Below are positions 63,383 through 64,000 of a stretch of DNA of 64,000 nucleotides, in pieces; the stretch's first letter is position 1; each line of letters begins with the position of its first letter. The stretch spans positions 62,001 through 126,000 of the forward strand of contig NZ_CP058579.1 of NCBI RefSeq assembly GCF_013402875.1. The letters are read 5' to 3'. Under the pieces are notes generated by a model. It was not told where the DNA came from. It worked only from the letters and a program-made list of their open reading frames with translations, and did no database searches. Source of the DNA: Halorarum salinum (GTDB taxonomy: Archaea; Halobacteriota; Halobacteria; Halobacteriales; Haloferacaceae). Both the position numbers and the translations under genes were made by a program.

Positions 63383-63402
63383 GCCCCGCACCCTTCGGGG
63401 GC
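63383..63402 (-). repeat. GC-rich hairpin upstream of the SWIM gene
   Basis: GCCCCCGAAGGGTGCGGGGC on the minus strand, 27 bases ahead of the start at 63356. One base differs from the copy before TFB at 61660-61679. Confidence 0.55.
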
Positions 63403-63619
63403 GGAGAAACGCTATGCTCTACACTCGAATCATCAGGGTTCCCTCGTATTCTACTTCAAAAGCTGGTAGAACACACATCACGACGTCAACGGTGCCGAGA
63501 CAAAGCGATTCTCGGAAGTGACTCCAGTACGGCTGACTGGTGTATGCAAAGTACAGGTGAGGAACTCAACGGCTAGAGAGTGAGTAGAATTATAGCCGCG
63601 TGCGTGTCTTCCTGAGACG

Positions 63620-63838
63620 ATGCAACCGCTCATCATCGTCATGGGCGTGTTCCTGATAGTGGTTGGGGCAGTCTCTATCCGGTTTCCTCACCGTATGAGG
63701 AACTACGTGAGCTCACGTGAATGGCAAGAACACCCCGAGAGAGCCGAGCGAAAACAGGAACTCTACGCACGTGCCGTCGGCGTGTTTCTCATGTGTGGAC
63801 TCGGCTTCATGCTCATTTTCATGGGACTAGTTTTGTAG
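63620..63838 (+). CDS. Small two-helix membrane protein
   Basis: 72 residues: an N-terminal helix (LIIVMGVFLIVVGAVSI), a basic and charged turn (RFPHRMRNYVSSREWQEHPE), and a C-terminal helix (AVGVFLMCGLGFMLIFMGLVL). Resembles the small DUF6199-like haloarchaeal membrane proteins. No known function. Short gap to the partial beta-propeller gene on the other strand. Confidence 0.65.
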   Translation: MQPLIIVMGVFLIVVGAVSIRFPHRMRNYVSSREWQEHPERAERKQELYARAVGVFLMCGLGFMLIFMGLVL

Positions 63839-63907
63839 CGCGGTGCCTTCCCAGACTTGCTTAGCGGCTGTTCCATGCCAAACCACGACGAATGGATCGA
63901 GATCTTG

Positions 63908-64000
63908 TTACGATGACTCGGTTGCACTAATCGCTCGGAGCCGCCCATCGGACGCCCCGATGAAGACGTATCCCCCGATGACTGCCGGTGATGATTTCAC
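63908..64000 (-). CDS. PQQ-like beta-propeller repeat protein, C-terminal end only
   Basis: The last 30 codons of a minus-strand gene that continues beyond base 64000: SSPAVIGGYVFIGASDGRL then RAISATESS and a stop at 63908. The SSPAV-x-GG-x-V-F-x-G-x-x-D-G-x-L pattern is the repeat of PQQ-like (BamB-type) beta-propellers, common as exported haloarchaeal proteins. Only one blade is visible. Confidence 0.65.
   Translation of the reverse strand: MKSSPAVIGGYVFIGASDGRLRAISATESS

Noticed and set aside
1-64000. CRISPR arrays, rRNA and tRNA genes
   Set aside because: No regularly spaced repeats and no rRNA- or tRNA-like segments were seen on either strand.

Overview
The window is haloarchaeal chromosomal or megaplasmid DNA. 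Several features point to this: acidic proteins rich in Asp and Glu, twin-arginine lipoprotein signals with Gly/Asp-rich linkers, a TFB-type initiation factor with a zinc ribbon, an RdfA-like protein, a Tfx-type regulator, TATA elements about 27 bases ahead of start codons (leaderless style), and IS6-like and IS200/IS605-like relics. It looks like an accessory catabolic region: many transport and oxidation genes, few housekeeping genes, and much decay. I found no rRNA, tRNA or CRISPR array.

Layout. 0-5.1 kb: tail of an MFS carrier, a crotonase-fold enzyme and a complete tripartite tricarboxylate transporter (TctC-TctB-TctA). 5.3-8.8 kb (minus): a 2-oxoacid dehydrogenase operon E1alpha-E1beta-E2 without E3. 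8.9-9.5 kb: a decayed fumarylacetoacetate-hydrolase-family (FAH) gene. 9.7-11.4 kb: cyclase, cupin and SnoaL/NTF2-like genes. 11.4-14.1 kb: two dead IS6-like elements around an ArdC/ImmA-IrrE-type protein and a membrane-protein stub. 14.1-17.5 kb: a Tfx-type regulator divergent from a molybdate/tungstate ABC transporter. 17.8-20.3 kb: a plasmid graveyard with a multiply broken tyrosine integrase, a ParA gene truncated by a TnpB relic and internally deleted, and a frameshifted ParA partner gene. 21.7-26.0 kb: a second tripartite transporter with two binding proteins. 27.0-33.5 kb (minus): a molybdenum hydroxylase operon (CoxG-like, FAD, Mo and FeS subunits) followed by moeA and a mocA-like gene. 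34.3-37.3 kb: IclR regulator, a second dead FAH gene, an MBL-fold protein and a universal stress protein.

37.5-57.4 kb holds the most interesting block: UbiX flavin prenyltransferase, aldo/keto reductase, MFS carrier, a fusion of an archaeal riboflavin-kinase-like domain with a HAD phosphatase, a dead MFS gene, two aldehyde dehydrogenases (one frameshifted), a NitT/TauT-type ABC importer, two different UbiD-type decarboxylases, a ThDP-dependent lyase/decarboxylase, an asparaginase-like protein with an altered second motif, and a VOC protein. An XdhC-type Mo-hydroxylase maturation factor follows. The last 5 kb contain RdfA, an IS6-like element, TFB, a lipoprotein, a SWIM zinc-finger protein, a small membrane protein and the end of a beta-propeller protein.

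Reading the parts together (inference): the region imports small organic acids by two TctABC systems and one ABC system. It oxidises them with a Mo hydroxylase supplied by the Mo/W transporter, MoeA, MocA and XdhC, and decarboxylates them with prenyl-FMN enzymes (UbiD, with cofactor from UbiX and perhaps FMN from the RibK-HAD fusion). A ThDP enzyme then makes aldehydes for the dehydrogenases, and acyl-CoA products feed the crotonase and 2-oxoacid dehydrogenase. The substrates cannot be named from sequence alone.
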